NCBI RefSeq assembly: GCF_024362695.1
Contig: NW_026063268.1
Coordinates: 124,001-188,000 of the forward strand
DNA: 64,000 nt
Reading direction: 5' to 3'
Origin: Pectinophora gossypiella
Taxonomy: Eukaryota > Arthropoda > Insecta > Lepidoptera > Gelechiidae
Positions 32,601 to 33,654 of this stretch are shown here, piece after piece. Each line of letters starts with the position of its first letter. Within the stretch, counting starts at the first letter, position 1. The notes under the pieces were generated by a model, which was given only the letters and a program-made list of their open reading frames with translations, made no database searches and had not been told where the DNA came from. Made by a program: the position numbers and the translations under genes.

Positions 32601-32900
32601 ACGATGTCACTAACACCCTGTATGCTATACACCTCTGCCTAACCCCCGCTAGGATGCTATGTCGTATTGTTTTCATAATAATATCATTTGTCAGGCGAAA
32701 AGCCCTATAGCTGCGTGTGGGCAGGGTGCGGGTGGCGTTTCGCGCGCTCGGACGAGTTAACTCGCCACACTCGTAAACATACCGGGCAGCGGCCGTTCGC
32801 ATGCGCGCTGTGCCGCCGCGGGTTCGCCCGCTCCGACCACCTGCGGCTGCACATGAGGAAACACGCGCCAGCGCACCGACACGGGCCATGCGACGTGTGA
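321..32900 (+). CDS. Klf: Kruppel-like transcription factor (KLF3/8/12-type), nine coding exons
   Basis: Predicted nuclear DNA-binding factor of 281 residues, encoded by nine exons (321-357, 3171-3223, 6087-6143, 14353-14434, 29616-29679, 30152-30226, 30683-30840, 31364-31477, 32695-32900). All eight introns are GT-AG and every phase matches, with no internal stop. Residues 59-63 read PVDLS, the CtBP corepressor-binding motif known from vertebrate KLF3, KLF8 and KLF12. A proline-rich stretch follows around residues 125-140. Three C2H2 fingers sit at about 190-212, 220-242 and 250-270, with the 23/23/21 spacing, TGEKP-type linkers and the VYTKSSHLKAH and FARSDELTRH signatures of the family. 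Known KLFs bind GC/CACCC boxes, and repression through CtBP is an inference. The start is the least sure part: ATG 321 has an in-frame TGA directly before it, and the exon has its own acceptor, so 5' UTR exons should lie upstream. Introns total about 32 kb and are mostly transposons. Confidence 0.8.
480..990 (+). mobile_element. LINE 3' fragment
   Basis: A GC-richer stretch including 'ggcgccatcccactggcg', 'gcggggcggaaggcaagag' and 'gctgcaccgacaacagcg'. Pieces recur at 6195-6215, 6365-6390, 17236-17250, 18760-18797 and 61797-61830, where they read 'caccgacaagagcg.ggctcttaaat'. This fits the decayed 3' part of a non-LTR element. No long open frame survives. Confidence 0.5.
1037..1151. mobile_element. 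Two SINE heads in inverted orientation (hairpin)
   Basis: Positions 1037-1079 hold the first 43 bp of the tRNA-type SINE head (A box tggtccag.gg). Positions 1109-1151 are its reverse complement with about four mismatches, and the loop carries the B box (gattcgaaccc on this strand). The transcript would fold back on itself. Confidence 0.8.
1283..1790 (+). mobile_element. LINE ORF2 C-terminal fragment, interrupted by a SINE
   Basis: Translation before and after the insertion gives motifs usual at the C-terminus of non-LTR ORF2 proteins: a WAGHLARRED-type motif at 1335-1380, then AQDR.GWREREEAYTQQW and a stop at 1788. A SINE at 1419-1603 splits it. Around the SINE a 42-bp stretch is duplicated. 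Confidence 0.75.
1419..1603 (-). mobile_element. 5'-truncated tRNA-type SINE
   Basis: On the minus strand it runs from 'gtaagatgatccgtgcttcg' through the 'ggcctatggcggctca' region to the (GAA)n tail. The tRNA-like head is missing. It is flanked by 42-bp direct repeats (1377-1418 and 1604-1645). Confidence 0.8.
1815..2205 (+). mobile_element. LINE ORF2 C-terminal fragment and 3' UTR
   Basis: A GC-rich open stretch ends at TGA 2074-2076 and translates to an arginine-rich segment with HSPLLRAVHMLN and CVLFVSEW..CRECL, in the style of non-LTR ORF2 C-termini. An AT-rich tail ending in aaataaataaatagata follows. I judge it a transposon fragment rather than a host exon. Confidence 0.5.
2210..2472 (+). 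mobile_element. tRNA/5S-chimeric SINE, 5S part deleted
   Basis: Head 'gtggcgcagcggtaaacgcg' (A-box-like), then the 5S-like 'ggatgggtgacc', then the body 'ccatccatagggaaggcccg' and a (GAT)n tail. Compared with the copy at 5028 it lacks about 40 bp of the 5S-like region. Confidence 0.8.
2757..2884. mobile_element. Foldback MITE, 'gtcacgagca' family
   Basis: Shares the ends 'gtgacatggtaccaaagt...ctcgtgaccgta' and 'taccca.tttaggactctgtc' with copies at 6213, 10440, 14217 and 62521. A LINE tail follows immediately. Confidence 0.65.
2885..3065 (-). mobile_element. LINE 3' tail fragment ('gaagctgcaagaaaa' family)
   Basis: The 'gccagggaaaagaagctgca' block, then 'gacgttctttt...cataaaatattt', matches the family at 4266, 10703 and 30253 (same strand) and 5755 and 25895 (opposite strand). 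No coding remains. Confidence 0.65.
3171..3223 (+). CDS. Klf: Klf exon 2
   Basis: This 53-bp segment lies between an acceptor (gcaatctag) and a GTAAGT donor at 3224. It is open in the one phase that joins exon 1 to exon 3, and encodes a charged stretch. The donor is strong and the acceptor only fair. Confidence 0.5.
3269..3546 (-). repeat. LINE/SINE-like tail with (CATA)n, full copy
   Basis: The same family as 1-213, here with its 'acatacatacataaactcac' end. The two copies differ by only a few bases over 210 bp, suggesting recent spread. Confidence 0.7.
3571..3684 (+). mobile_element. tRNA-type SINE, 3' tail only
   Basis: Contains 'gttacatgagccatgtcagg', 'ggcggctcaatcataaccc' and the end 'cacacgataagaagaagaag', the shared tail of the SINEs at 9448 and 18897. 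Confidence 0.75.
3685..4194. other. Intronic sequence without recognised gene or repeat
   Basis: Holds a cluster of ATCGAT-like motifs at 3705-3770 and a short (CAT)n run at 3788-3823. The rest is unremarkable. No coding signal or match to other copies in the window was seen. Confidence 0.5.
4195..4935 (+). mobile_element. tRNA-derived SINE split by a LINE tail
   Basis: The head at 4195-4262 has A box (tggtagaacgc) and B box (gggttcgaacc). The body resumes at 4736 with 'cacgtgctcagcggtgaagg' and runs to the 'ggacctgtgaaatcgtcagg' tail. Between them (4266-4735, minus) lies the 3' tail of the 'gaagctgcaagaaaa' LINE. The minus copy at 15293-15510 shows the uninterrupted order. Confidence 0.75.
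4266..4735 (-). mobile_element. LINE 3' tail inserted in a SINE
   Basis: Starts with the A-rich 'aattcaaaaatatccttcat' end (tail in minus orientation), then the 'aactactgcagcttctcaca' and 'cagttaatcccatgcattca' blocks found in all longer copies. 5'-truncated. Confidence 0.75.
5028..5312 (+). mobile_element. tRNA/5S-chimeric SINE, full length
   Basis: The head combines a tRNA-like A-box region (ggtggcgcagcggttaacgc) with a 5S-rRNA-like block: 'gaagttaagcaac' resembles the 5S internal A box and 'ggataggtgacca' the 5S C box. A body shared with 2210, 15513, 24498 and 26925 follows, ending in a (GAT)n tail. Confidence 0.85.
5313..5754. other. Intronic repeat debris
   Basis: Contains 'aactcacgactatatcccaa' (also at 5957, and on the opposite strand near 57200) and, at 5583-5638, the LINE tail 'gccaagtagttaatgccacc...gtcacgtcaaaaaaaa' also seen at 12835 and 31263. 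No gene signal. Confidence 0.5.
5755..5945 (+). mobile_element. LINE 3' tail, 'gaagctgcaagaaaa' family
   Basis: Reads 'agaacgtctagggccctgtg' to 'gttacctattgaatt', the sense orientation of the family. 5'-truncated. Confidence 0.75.
6087..6143 (+). CDS. Klf: Klf exon 3
   Basis: A 57-bp exon of 19 codons, phase 0 at both ends. It has a strong acceptor (ttttttgttgcag) and the donor GTACAA. It encodes a basic/acidic stretch leading directly into exon 4. A MITE of the 'gtcacgagca' family lies about 70 bp downstream. Confidence 0.65.
6213..6357. mobile_element. Foldback MITE, 'gtcacgagca' family
   Basis: Ends 'tacggtcacgag' and 'ctcgtgactgtac' are inverted. The interior holds 'gtgcgacaggg' and 'taccgtaag'-like blocks shared with 10440-10585. 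It starts about 70 bp after Klf exon 3. Confidence 0.75.
6410..6575 (-). mobile_element. tRNA-type SINE, 5'-truncated
   Basis: From the (GAA)n end 'cttctatcgtgtgggttgtg' to 'cattccgaagcacg'. Head missing. Confidence 0.75.
6576..6715 (-). mobile_element. LINE ORF2 C-terminal fragment (CCHC region)
   Basis: The reverse complement matches the piece at 33753-33960 that encodes the CxCGHxxxT.SHI..ECPLHRF zinc-binding motif and a following GG.AGLH segment. Frames are broken here. Confidence 0.6.
6716..7195 (+). mobile_element. Two LINE ORF2 C-terminal fragments in tandem
   Basis: Both at 6790-6975 and 7010-7190 the translation ends LNRRACMKRL.-EEAREVCQDRSEWNS-type, then a stop and a (TATG)n tail. 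The same ending, on the minus strand and longer, is at 20699-21190. The second copy has a small deletion and a frame break. Confidence 0.75.
7420..7640 (-). mobile_element. LINE-like 3' tail
   Basis: Contains (AAAGT)n then 'aaaatctttatttcctcaac', 'ggctggagcctaaactagga' and A/T-rich tracts, as at the ends of other non-LTR tails here. A shorter 'tctttatttcctctacaaa' piece lies near 58381. Tentative. Confidence 0.4.
7683..7735. repeat. (TG)n microsatellite
   Basis: An almost pure run of about 26 TG units, directly followed by the left end of a foldback MITE. Confidence 0.95.
7742..7840. mobile_element. Foldback MITE end, 'tgacatcgtaacgaa' family
   Basis: Left arm only: acaggga.ttggtgacatcgtaacgaat through atatcaagtggaattttccg. 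Full copies are at 13197, 32446 and 62017. Confidence 0.75.
8161..8469 (-). mobile_element. R1-like LINE 3' tail in a TTAGG tract, minus copy
   Basis: Begins with poly(T) on this strand. Then 'cgactgggttatgtgggtct' and 'ccactaaaacccc' match the reverse complement of the 3' UTR of the copy at 8509-9173. It is flanked by the 11-bp direct repeat tgtagattagg (8150-8160 and 8470-8480). Confidence 0.75.
8476..8499. repeat. Short TTAGG tract
   Basis: Four TTAGG units and a partial fifth, the insect telomere motif. It lies between two related LINE tails in opposite orientation, and both target duplications include part of it. Confidence 0.9.
8509..9173 (+). mobile_element. 5'-truncated R1-clade-like LINE, ORF2 C-terminus and 3' UTR
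   Basis: An open stretch to 8839 encodes a CCHC motif (C-x2-C-x8-H-x4-C) followed by AW.A.VSFCEDVV.QKEAAER.RE and an arginine-rich end, the C-terminal style of R1-clade ORF2. A GC-rich 3' UTR and a poly(A) run at 9152-9173 follow. Exact 15-bp target duplications ggttagagggatgat flank it (8494-8508 and 9174-9188). R1 relatives in moths (TRAS and SART) target telomeric TTAGG; membership there is an inference. Confidence 0.8.
9205..9312 (-). mobile_element. tRNA-type SINE tail
   Basis: Minus-strand tail from 'ctatcgtgtgggttgtgagg' to 'ccaaggcccctgacgtgg'. Confidence 0.7.
9448..9772 (+). mobile_element. tRNA-type SINE, full length
   Basis: A box tggtccagtgg and B box gggttcgattccc in the head, then 'aaatcactttgcgatcccta', 'gtaagatgatccgtgcttcg', 'catgtcaggggcctttggcg' and a (GAA)n end. 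It serves as the reference copy for this family in the window. Confidence 0.9.
9861..10064 (-). mobile_element. Helitron-type fragment
   Basis: Begins ACTAGCGGCCGCCCGTGACT, the reverse of a ...GTCACGGGC..GCTAGT end with its 'cgcggacgaagt' hairpin stem. Near the other end is 'cattcaatagtttttgcgtg'. Matches the general form of lepidopteran non-autonomous Helitrons. Confidence 0.7.
10084..10345. mobile_element. SINE tail followed by foldback MITE
   Basis: 10084-10136 is a SINE tail (ggttgatggggttggtaatc...cacacgatagaag). 10143-10345 is a 'tgacatcgtaacgaa' MITE with both arms: 'gatgattcagaccatgattc' and, inverted, 'gtctgaatcatccctcaaag'. Confidence 0.7.
10440..10585. mobile_element. Foldback MITE, 'gtcacgagca' family
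   Basis: Ends 'acggtcacgagcattaat' and 'atattgctcacgactgtac' form an imperfect inverted pair. Nearly the same as 6213-6357. Confidence 0.8.
10628..10702 (+). mobile_element. tRNA-type SINE head, variant 2
   Basis: A box tggtctagtgg and B box gggttcgattccc. It is cut off after the head by a LINE tail. The same variant, with full body, is on the minus strand at 22598 and 33113. Confidence 0.8.
10703..11030 (-). mobile_element. LINE 3' tail, 'gaagctgcaagaaaa' family
   Basis: From 'attcaaaaatatctttattc' to 'aacgactgtcttaaaac', minus orientation, more complete than most copies. Confidence 0.8.
11031..11082. repeat. Perfect 19-bp inverted repeat
   Basis: Arms 11031-11049 and 11064-11082 are exact reverse complements around a 14-nt loop. 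It sits at the edge of the LINE tail. Confidence 0.85.
11308..11615. mobile_element. MITE with perfect 21-bp terminal inverted repeats
   Basis: The ends taattaaagcacataataac(g) at 11308-11328 and their exact reverse complement at 11595-11615 bound 308 bp. The interior includes 'gagactcccgatatttcgac'. No coding capacity. Confidence 0.75.
11616..12004. other. Intronic sequence with palindromic 'gatctggcca' repeat
   Basis: Contains 'ggccagatcttagaattgat' and 'aacgatatggccaaacgttg', related to 32325-32445 in inverted form. This is probably another foldback family. No gene signal. Confidence 0.45.
12005..12170 (+). mobile_element. tRNA-derived SINE tail and A-rich end
   Basis: The 'cctgtattgggctggttttt' to 'tcttcaggttagg' block shared with 4800-4920 and 44892-45000, then a 'caataaatacatttgaattt' end like a LINE tail. 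Confidence 0.65.
12430..12890 (+). mobile_element. LINE ORF2 C-terminal fragment and 3' tail
   Basis: An open stretch with RFFDSAPHHPNPLVV and DVIYDPDDPITLA, then an arginine-rich end and a stop at 12705, in the style of a non-LTR C-terminus. The tail 'gccaagtagttaatgccatc...' ends in A-rich sequence. The tail recurs at 31047, 44245 (minus) and 56945 (minus). Confidence 0.6.
12900..13196. other. Intronic sequence, no feature recognised
   Basis: A short open run at 13024-13230 has no codon or motif support and extends into a MITE. I do not call a gene. Confidence 0.5.
13197..13415. mobile_element. Foldback MITE, 'tgacatcgtaacgaa' family, full copy
   Basis: Both arms are present: 'gtgacatcgtaacgaaaac...gattcagaccatgattctg' and, inverted, 'tcatccctctcagtattcgttacgatgtcac'-type. 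A further left arm at 13442-13545 and a remnant at 13625-13650 follow. Confidence 0.8.
13648..13947. mobile_element. Long-TIR MITE, 'ggaatcggggcc' family, missing one end
   Basis: Body from 'acacgtcaatgttaagcaca' through 'cgggttattcattcatttaa' to 'ctgcaggaatcggggcc'. About 90 bp of the left arm is replaced by a remnant of another MITE. Confidence 0.75.
13948..14216. repeat. Repeat with a matching copy at 27620-28140
   Basis: 'cgtctttccctcagcgttac', 'gatgtggtagtagtattaca' and 'aaaaataaatatttttgaat' recur around the MITE at 27695-28068. This copy lacks that MITE and so resembles the empty site. Confidence 0.6.
14217..14336. mobile_element. Foldback MITE just upstream of Klf exon 4
   Basis: 'gggctctgtcgcactaacat' to 'gctcgtgaccgta', the 'gtcacgagca' family. 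It ends about 16 bp before the exon 4 acceptor dinucleotide's exon. Confidence 0.75.
14353..14434 (+). CDS. Klf: Klf exon 4 with PVDLS CtBP-binding motif
   Basis: An 82-bp exon with acceptor tgtttgttgcag and donor GTAAGG. It encodes ...LEPVDLSVKRP..., the short CtBP-binding motif typical of KLF3/8/12, then a basic run. It enters in phase 0 and leaves in phase 1. A MITE ends about 16 bp before the acceptor. Confidence 0.8.
14639..15044 (+). mobile_element. Non-autonomous Helitron, full length
   Basis: The 5' end starts near TCTAAATATATAAAAAGAG with 'actgactgactgacatatca'. The 3' end has the hairpin 'cgcggacgaagtcgcgggc' and finishes in CTAGT, as in lepidopteran Helitrons. The interior has two imperfect copies of 'gaattcccacgggaacggga'. 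Inserted without target duplication, as expected. Confidence 0.85.
15060..15292. other. Unassigned GC-richer intronic stretch
   Basis: Moderately GC-rich, with short overlapping open runs on both strands and no recognisable motif or splice-bounded exon. Confidence 0.4.
15293..15510 (-). mobile_element. tRNA-derived SINE, intact order
   Basis: On the minus strand: A box tggtagaacgc, B box ggttcgaatcc, then 'cacgtgctcagcggtgaagg' and 'gaggtatgtgacctaacctg'. It shows the uninterrupted form of the split copy at 4195. Confidence 0.8.
15513..15680 (-). mobile_element. tRNA/5S-chimeric SINE, 3' part
   Basis: Begins with (CAT)n, then 'cagcccattaacgtccccac' and the family body to 'ccaacggcttaacgtgg'. 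The chimeric head is absent. Confidence 0.8.
15961..16083 (+). mobile_element. tRNA-type SINE, 5' part
   Basis: Full head (A box tggtccagtgg, B box gggttcgaatccc) and 'cactttgtgatccttagttt', cut off at 16083 by a Helitron piece. Confidence 0.85.
16085..16294 (-). mobile_element. Helitron 5' half
   Basis: The reverse complement matches the first half of the Helitron at 14639-15044, from the TCTAAATATAT end through 'ctgactgactcactgac' to 'ttttgtatgaaaaatctaaa'. The 3' hairpin is missing. Confidence 0.8.
16295..16670. other. Intronic spacer with a SINE variant 2 tail
   Basis: 16549-16590 is 'gaggggaggcctgtgcccag', the end of the variant 2 SINE. The rest is unassigned. A splice-like segment at 16439-16498 was considered for Klf but its phase does not fit. 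Confidence 0.4.
16671..16865 (+). mobile_element. tRNA-type SINE, head partly deleted
   Basis: The B box (gggttcgaatccc) and body to 'gatggtcccggttactactt' are present. About 15 bp of the A-box region is deleted. Confidence 0.8.
17150..17400 (-). mobile_element. LINE 3' fragment
   Basis: On the minus strand it ends 'ccgataagagcgcagctctt', as at 6716-6750. A 76-codon open stretch on that strand is probably part of ORF2 or chance. Confidence 0.5.
17470..17674. repeat. (CA)n microsatellite interrupted by a LINE tail
   Basis: CA-rich DNA at 17470-17494 and 17627-17674 flanks a very short 'gaagctgcaagaaaa'-family LINE tail in minus orientation (17497-17626, ending at 'cctgtatagccgg'). The CA sequence itself appears duplicated at the insertion. 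Confidence 0.75.
17690..18540. other. AT-rich intronic stretch
   Basis: Frequent 'cataat' and 'tttgtcataatttt' words suggest an old repeat. 17820-17850 resembles one end of the foldback family at 31540 and 60128. No supported exon. Confidence 0.4.
18541..18797 (+). mobile_element. LINE ORF2 C-terminal fragment
   Basis: The translation contains MIGNLIRHDEIIK.IIEGKL and GKRGRGRPRRA, characteristic of LINE ORF2 C-termini, then a premature stop. It ends 'gacaagagcgtggctcttaa'. Confidence 0.75.
18830..19200 (+). mobile_element. Short repeat plus full-length tRNA-type SINE
   Basis: 18838-18892 carries 'aactctccgctctcc', a block also at 24375 and, inverted, at 44200 and 59993. 18897-19198 is a complete SINE with A and B boxes, ending in 'gttggtaatccaaagaagaa'. 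Confidence 0.8.
19201..19558. other. Intronic sequence, nothing recognised
   Basis: AT-rich, without splice-bounded open frames or copies elsewhere in the window. Confidence 0.4.
19559..19905 (+). mobile_element. LINE C-terminal remnant split by a MITE
   Basis: 19568-19604 and 19862-19900 are the two halves of the EAREVCQDR.KWNSI segment seen at 6880 and 20730. A 253-bp element lies between them (19609-19861). Confidence 0.8.
19609..19861. mobile_element. MITE with 20-bp TIRs and AAAT target duplication
   Basis: CGTCCCTTAGCTTACAACAC at 19609-19628 and its exact reverse complement at 19842-19861. The flanks repeat AAAT (19605-19608 and 19862-19865). The interior is AT-rich and non-coding. 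Confidence 0.85.
19906..20698. other. AT-rich intronic stretch with LINE-like tail
   Basis: 'ctttattaaggaaacaaaca' at 19918 resembles a non-LTR 3' end in minus orientation. At 20350-20406 the 12-bp stem gtgacagagtgg/ccactctgtcac forms a hairpin. No exon is supported. Confidence 0.4.
20699..21190 (-). mobile_element. LINE ORF2 C-terminal fragment, longest copy
   Basis: Minus-strand open frame (20720-21109) with RNSVIRQRCG, GWFGHVQRM and AGRGRPRRTY, then RRACMKRLM..EEAREVCQDR and a stop, followed by the (TATG)n tail. It is the C-terminus of a non-LTR ORF2 protein. The upstream RT and endonuclease domains are absent. Confidence 0.85.
21191..21532. other. Intronic sequence, nothing recognised
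   Basis: An 81-codon open run at 21134-21379 overlaps the LINE end and has no motif. Not called. Confidence 0.4.
21533..21962 (+). mobile_element. Full tRNA-type SINE followed by a second SINE tail
   Basis: 21533-21856 is a complete copy (A box tggtccagtgg, B box agttcgaatccc, (GAA)n end). 21869-21955 is the 'gtatgtgacctaacctgtat' tail of the other tRNA-derived family. Confidence 0.85.
22262..22392. mobile_element. Foldback MITE, 'tgacatcgtaacgaa' family, internally deleted
   Basis: Ends 'atacagggtgttagtgg' and 'ttcgttacggtgtcactatc'. Shorter than other copies. Confidence 0.7.
22598..22925 (-). mobile_element. tRNA-type SINE, variant 2, full length
   Basis: On the minus strand: head with tggtctagtgg and gggttcaattccc, body, and end 'gaaggcctgtgcccagtag..ggacgtatatagg'. 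The same variant is at 33113 and 59839 (minus) and 58470 (plus tail). Confidence 0.85.
22936..23285 (+). mobile_element. Retrotransposon tails
   Basis: 22960-23041 is 'aagatttattgtttcggaca', a non-LTR-like end. 23042-23285 is the (TATG)n-ended family of 1-213 in the opposite orientation. Confidence 0.6.
23535..23942 (-). mobile_element. LINE 3' tail, 'atcatttattcaacgtaatt' family
   Basis: About 400 bp, near-identical to 60652-61052, starting with 'agaatcagaatcatttattc' (the tail on the opposite strand). Non-coding. Confidence 0.75.
23943..24090 (-). mobile_element. tRNA-derived SINE tail
   Basis: 'taacctaacctaacctaacc' then 'tgacgatttgacaggtcctc' and 'aggtcacatacctccgaaac', minus orientation. 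The four CCTAA units are part of this SINE tail rather than telomeric DNA. Confidence 0.75.
24091..24497. repeat. Repeat debris
   Basis: 24093-24180 ('gcttcgaccaataaacgcac', then the inverted 'agctgttggtcgaa') is related to 54475-54545. 24355-24420 holds the 'ggcaactctccgctcccc' block. No exon. Confidence 0.5.
24498..24660 (-). mobile_element. tRNA/5S-chimeric SINE, internally deleted
   Basis: From (ATC)n and 'cagcccgttaacgtccccac' to 'gcgccaccgagctcctc' on this strand. Middle part missing. Confidence 0.8.
24664..25100. mobile_element. Long-TIR MITE, then a foldback MITE arm
   Basis: 24664-25020 has about 85-bp inverted arms ('attcctgcagacacctccta' and its inverse). 25022-25100 is the right arm of the 'tgacatcgtaacgaa' family. 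Confidence 0.8.
25326..25398. mobile_element. Solo arm of the long-TIR MITE
   Basis: 'ggtgctaattcctgtaaaca' to 'attttcttatccg', then a direct switch to LINE sequence. Confidence 0.7.
25399..25645 (+). mobile_element. LINE ORF2 C-terminal fragment
   Basis: Translates to SFIMRTAKEWNGLPASVFP, then YNLGSFKSRVNRHF and a stop at 25632, the classic C-terminal segment of Jockey/CR1-type ORF2 proteins. An A-rich end follows. Confidence 0.8.
25650..26185 (+). mobile_element. Two retrotransposon tails
   Basis: 25650-25850 is the (TATG)n-ended family of 1-213. 25895-26185 is the sense 'gaagctgcaagaaaa' LINE tail, ending in repeated 'tttttgaatttgaa'. Confidence 0.75.
26186..26466. other. Intronic sequence, unassigned
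   Basis: Moderate GC, including 'acgccatcacgccttcgcca'. Perhaps a LINE 3' UTR, but no second copy in the window supports this. Confidence 0.35.
26467..26716 (+). mobile_element. tRNA-type SINE, head missing
   Basis: From 'cctagtttggttgggacatc' to the (GAA) end, with an internal 12-bp insertion. Confidence 0.8.
26925..27128 (+). mobile_element. tRNA/5S-chimeric SINE, head missing
   Basis: Begins at the A-rich 'gtaaaaaaaaagttttcatc' and ends in (GAT)n. Confidence 0.8.
27129..27554. other. Intronic sequence with a local duplication
   Basis: 26768-26945 and 27121-27300 share 'attatgcgta.tgatcattag', 'ctcaaaagttcggccat.ttggaatac' and the LINE tail 'gacgtgacttattgta', so about 170 bp appears twice around the SINE. 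No exon. Confidence 0.5.
27555..28140 (+). mobile_element. tRNA-like SINE head, then repeat carrying a MITE
   Basis: 27555-27617 is a tRNA-like head (ggtagctcagttgctagaac, B box ggttcgaatc). 27620-27694 and 28069-28140 are one repeat split by the long-TIR MITE at 27695-28068. The unsplit version is at 14050-14200. Confidence 0.75.
28141..28258 (+). mobile_element. tRNA-type SINE variant 2, tail
   Basis: 'ccaccaacccgcattggagc' to 'gggacatatataggctg'. Confidence 0.8.
28273..28672 (+). mobile_element. 400-bp retroposon of unknown origin, copy 1
   Basis: Starts ggcttttcggcgggaaacg and ends in an A-rich tail. Exact 13-bp target duplications gtgtgtatattga flank it (28260-28272 and 28673-28685). 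It has two neighbouring stem-loops (aactcaaaagt/acttttgagtt at 28471-28501 and a ggagta/tactcc stem next to it). Other copies are at 31608, 51747 and 52167. No tRNA, 5S or 7SL head is recognisable. A shared short open stretch has no ATG start, so I do not call a protein. Confidence 0.8.
28686..29345. other. AT-rich intronic stretch
   Basis: Includes a T-rich run at 29075-29130. No exon or recognised repeat. Confidence 0.45.
29346..29600 (+). mobile_element. Decayed LINE C-terminal fragment upstream of Klf exon 5
   Basis: Translation in broken frames gives VWIDCV...MCVKGVS and a region ending at the (GAT)n tail, as in LINE ORF2 C-termini. It ends about 15 bp before the exon 5 acceptor. Confidence 0.6.
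29616..29679 (+). CDS. Klf: Klf exon 5
   Basis: A 64-bp serine/threonine-rich exon between a good acceptor (cctttgttccag) and a GTGAGT donor. It is the only candidate I found in the 15-kb gap that has strong sites at both ends and converts phase 1 to phase 2, as exons 4 and 6 require. A decayed LINE tail ends only about 15 bp upstream. Confidence 0.65.
29700..30120. other. Klf intron 5 with SINE debris
   Basis: 29895-30005 carries 'cagcctatatacgtcccaca' and neighbouring parts of the variant 2 SINE in minus orientation, mutated. The rest is unassigned. The open run at 29760-30143 is not supported as a gene. Confidence 0.5.
30152..30226 (+). CDS. Klf: Klf exon 6
   Basis: A 75-bp exon with acceptor taatttttcag and donor GTGAGA. 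It encodes a basic stretch (...KPKTVNR) that joins in phase to the proline-rich exon 7 across a split arginine codon. Confidence 0.75.
30253..30660. mobile_element. LINE tail plus SINE tail in Klf intron 6
   Basis: 30253-30560 is the 'gaagctgcaagaaaa' LINE tail (minus). 30563-30660 is a tRNA-type SINE tail (plus). Together they make up most of this short intron. Confidence 0.8.
30683..30840 (+). CDS. Klf: Klf exon 7, proline-rich
   Basis: A 158-bp exon with acceptor tcttttctcag and donor GTACGT. The product is proline-rich (KPEPPPFVPPLPF) and then has an amphipathic stretch. It is more GC-rich than its surroundings. It leaves in phase 1. Confidence 0.8.
30845..31316. mobile_element. MITE arm, SINE piece and LINE tail in Klf intron 7
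   Basis: 30850-30948 is the left arm of the 'tgacatcgtaacgaa' MITE. 30950-31018 is a SINE fragment (minus). 31047-31316 is the LINE tail seen at 12640-12890, ending in A-rich sequence 47 bp before exon 8. Confidence 0.75.
31364..31477 (+). CDS. Klf: Klf exon 8, zinc finger 1
   Basis: A 114-bp exon encoding the first C2H2 finger, from CDVAGC to HKRTH, with the KLF signature VYTKSSHLKAH. The acceptor follows tttcgtatttcag and the donor is GTACGT. The split glycine of the TGEKP linker joins it to exon 9. Confidence 0.9.
31540..32310. mobile_element. Foldback element split by the 400-bp retroposon, copy 2
   Basis: 31540-31592 (tggtataagaaaaccagtat) and 32024-32290 (to 'cacttttgagcatacc') form one element also seen at 60128-60640. 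The 400-bp retroposon in minus orientation occupies 31608-32008, with exact 15-bp target duplications cctttgatgacgtaa (31593-31607 and 32009-32023). Confidence 0.8.
32446..32626. mobile_element. Foldback MITE, 'tgacatcgtaacgaa' family, full copy
   Basis: 'agggtgttagtgacatc' to 'gatgtcactaacaccctgta', both arms present. It lies 70 bp before Klf exon 9. Confidence 0.85.
32695..32900 (+). CDS. Klf: Klf exon 9, zinc fingers 2 and 3, stop
   Basis: The terminal exon encodes fingers 2 and 3 (FARSDELTRH and FARSDHLRLH contacts), then an 11-residue tail and TGA at 32898. It is distinctly GC-rich against an AT-rich background. Confidence 0.9.
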
Positions 32901-32940
32901 TTTACAACGTTTTTTGGGATTGGGATTGAAATTTACACGA

Positions 32941-33020
32941 ATTTACACGGTTTTACATGAATTTACACGGTTTTACACGAATTTACACGGTTTTACATGA
33001 ATTTACATGTTTCTACATTA
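32941..33020 (+). repeat. 20-bp minisatellite in the Klf 3' UTR region
   Basis: Four tandem units of atttacacggttttacatga with small changes, starting 40 bp after the Klf stop codon. Half a unit precedes it. Confidence 0.9.
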
Positions 33021-33112
33021 AGGGGCTTTTCAGGCTACGTTCCTCAAAAGTAATGTAGATGGCTCTGTAACGATTTTTCCTTCGTTTAACCTGGATAGTT
33101 ATACATAACATA

Positions 33113-33412
33113 ACATACATAAATAGCCTATATACGTCCCACTGCTGGGCACAGGCCTCCTCTCAATCAACCGGAGAGGGTATGGAGCATACTCCACCAC
33201 GCTGCTCCACTGCGGGTTGGTGGAGGTGTTTTTACGGCTAATAGCCAGGACCAACGGCTTAACGTGCCCTCCGAAGCACGGAATCAACTCACTTTTTCGG
33301 ACAATCAGGTGATTCGAGCCTGAAAAGTCCTTGCCAAACAAAGGACAGTCTCACAAAGTGATTTCGACAATGTCCCCATCGGGAATCGAACCCGGACCTC
33401 CGGACCTCCTCC
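33113..33412 (-). mobile_element. tRNA-type SINE variant 2, almost full length
   Basis: Minus-strand copy from 'tagcctatatacgtcccact' to 'gggaatcgaacccggacctc'. The outermost head is missing. Confidence 0.85.
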
Positions 33413-33654
33413 TGGATAGTTATATGCATGTTTTATCTTTTTGCTTTTGGGTATAAATGCTATTGGTAGTGGAGCTGGTTTAAAGCGGTACAACGCCATC
33501 TATATTGTTTTTGAGAAACGTACACTGTCATAAATTCATCAGTTAATATAATCACACTATTAAATGAGATTTTTATCCGAATTTTATAAAATGTATTCAT
33601 TGATATTATGAAGGAAAAAAATCGCACACAACATGCCTTAAAATCATTACTGGT

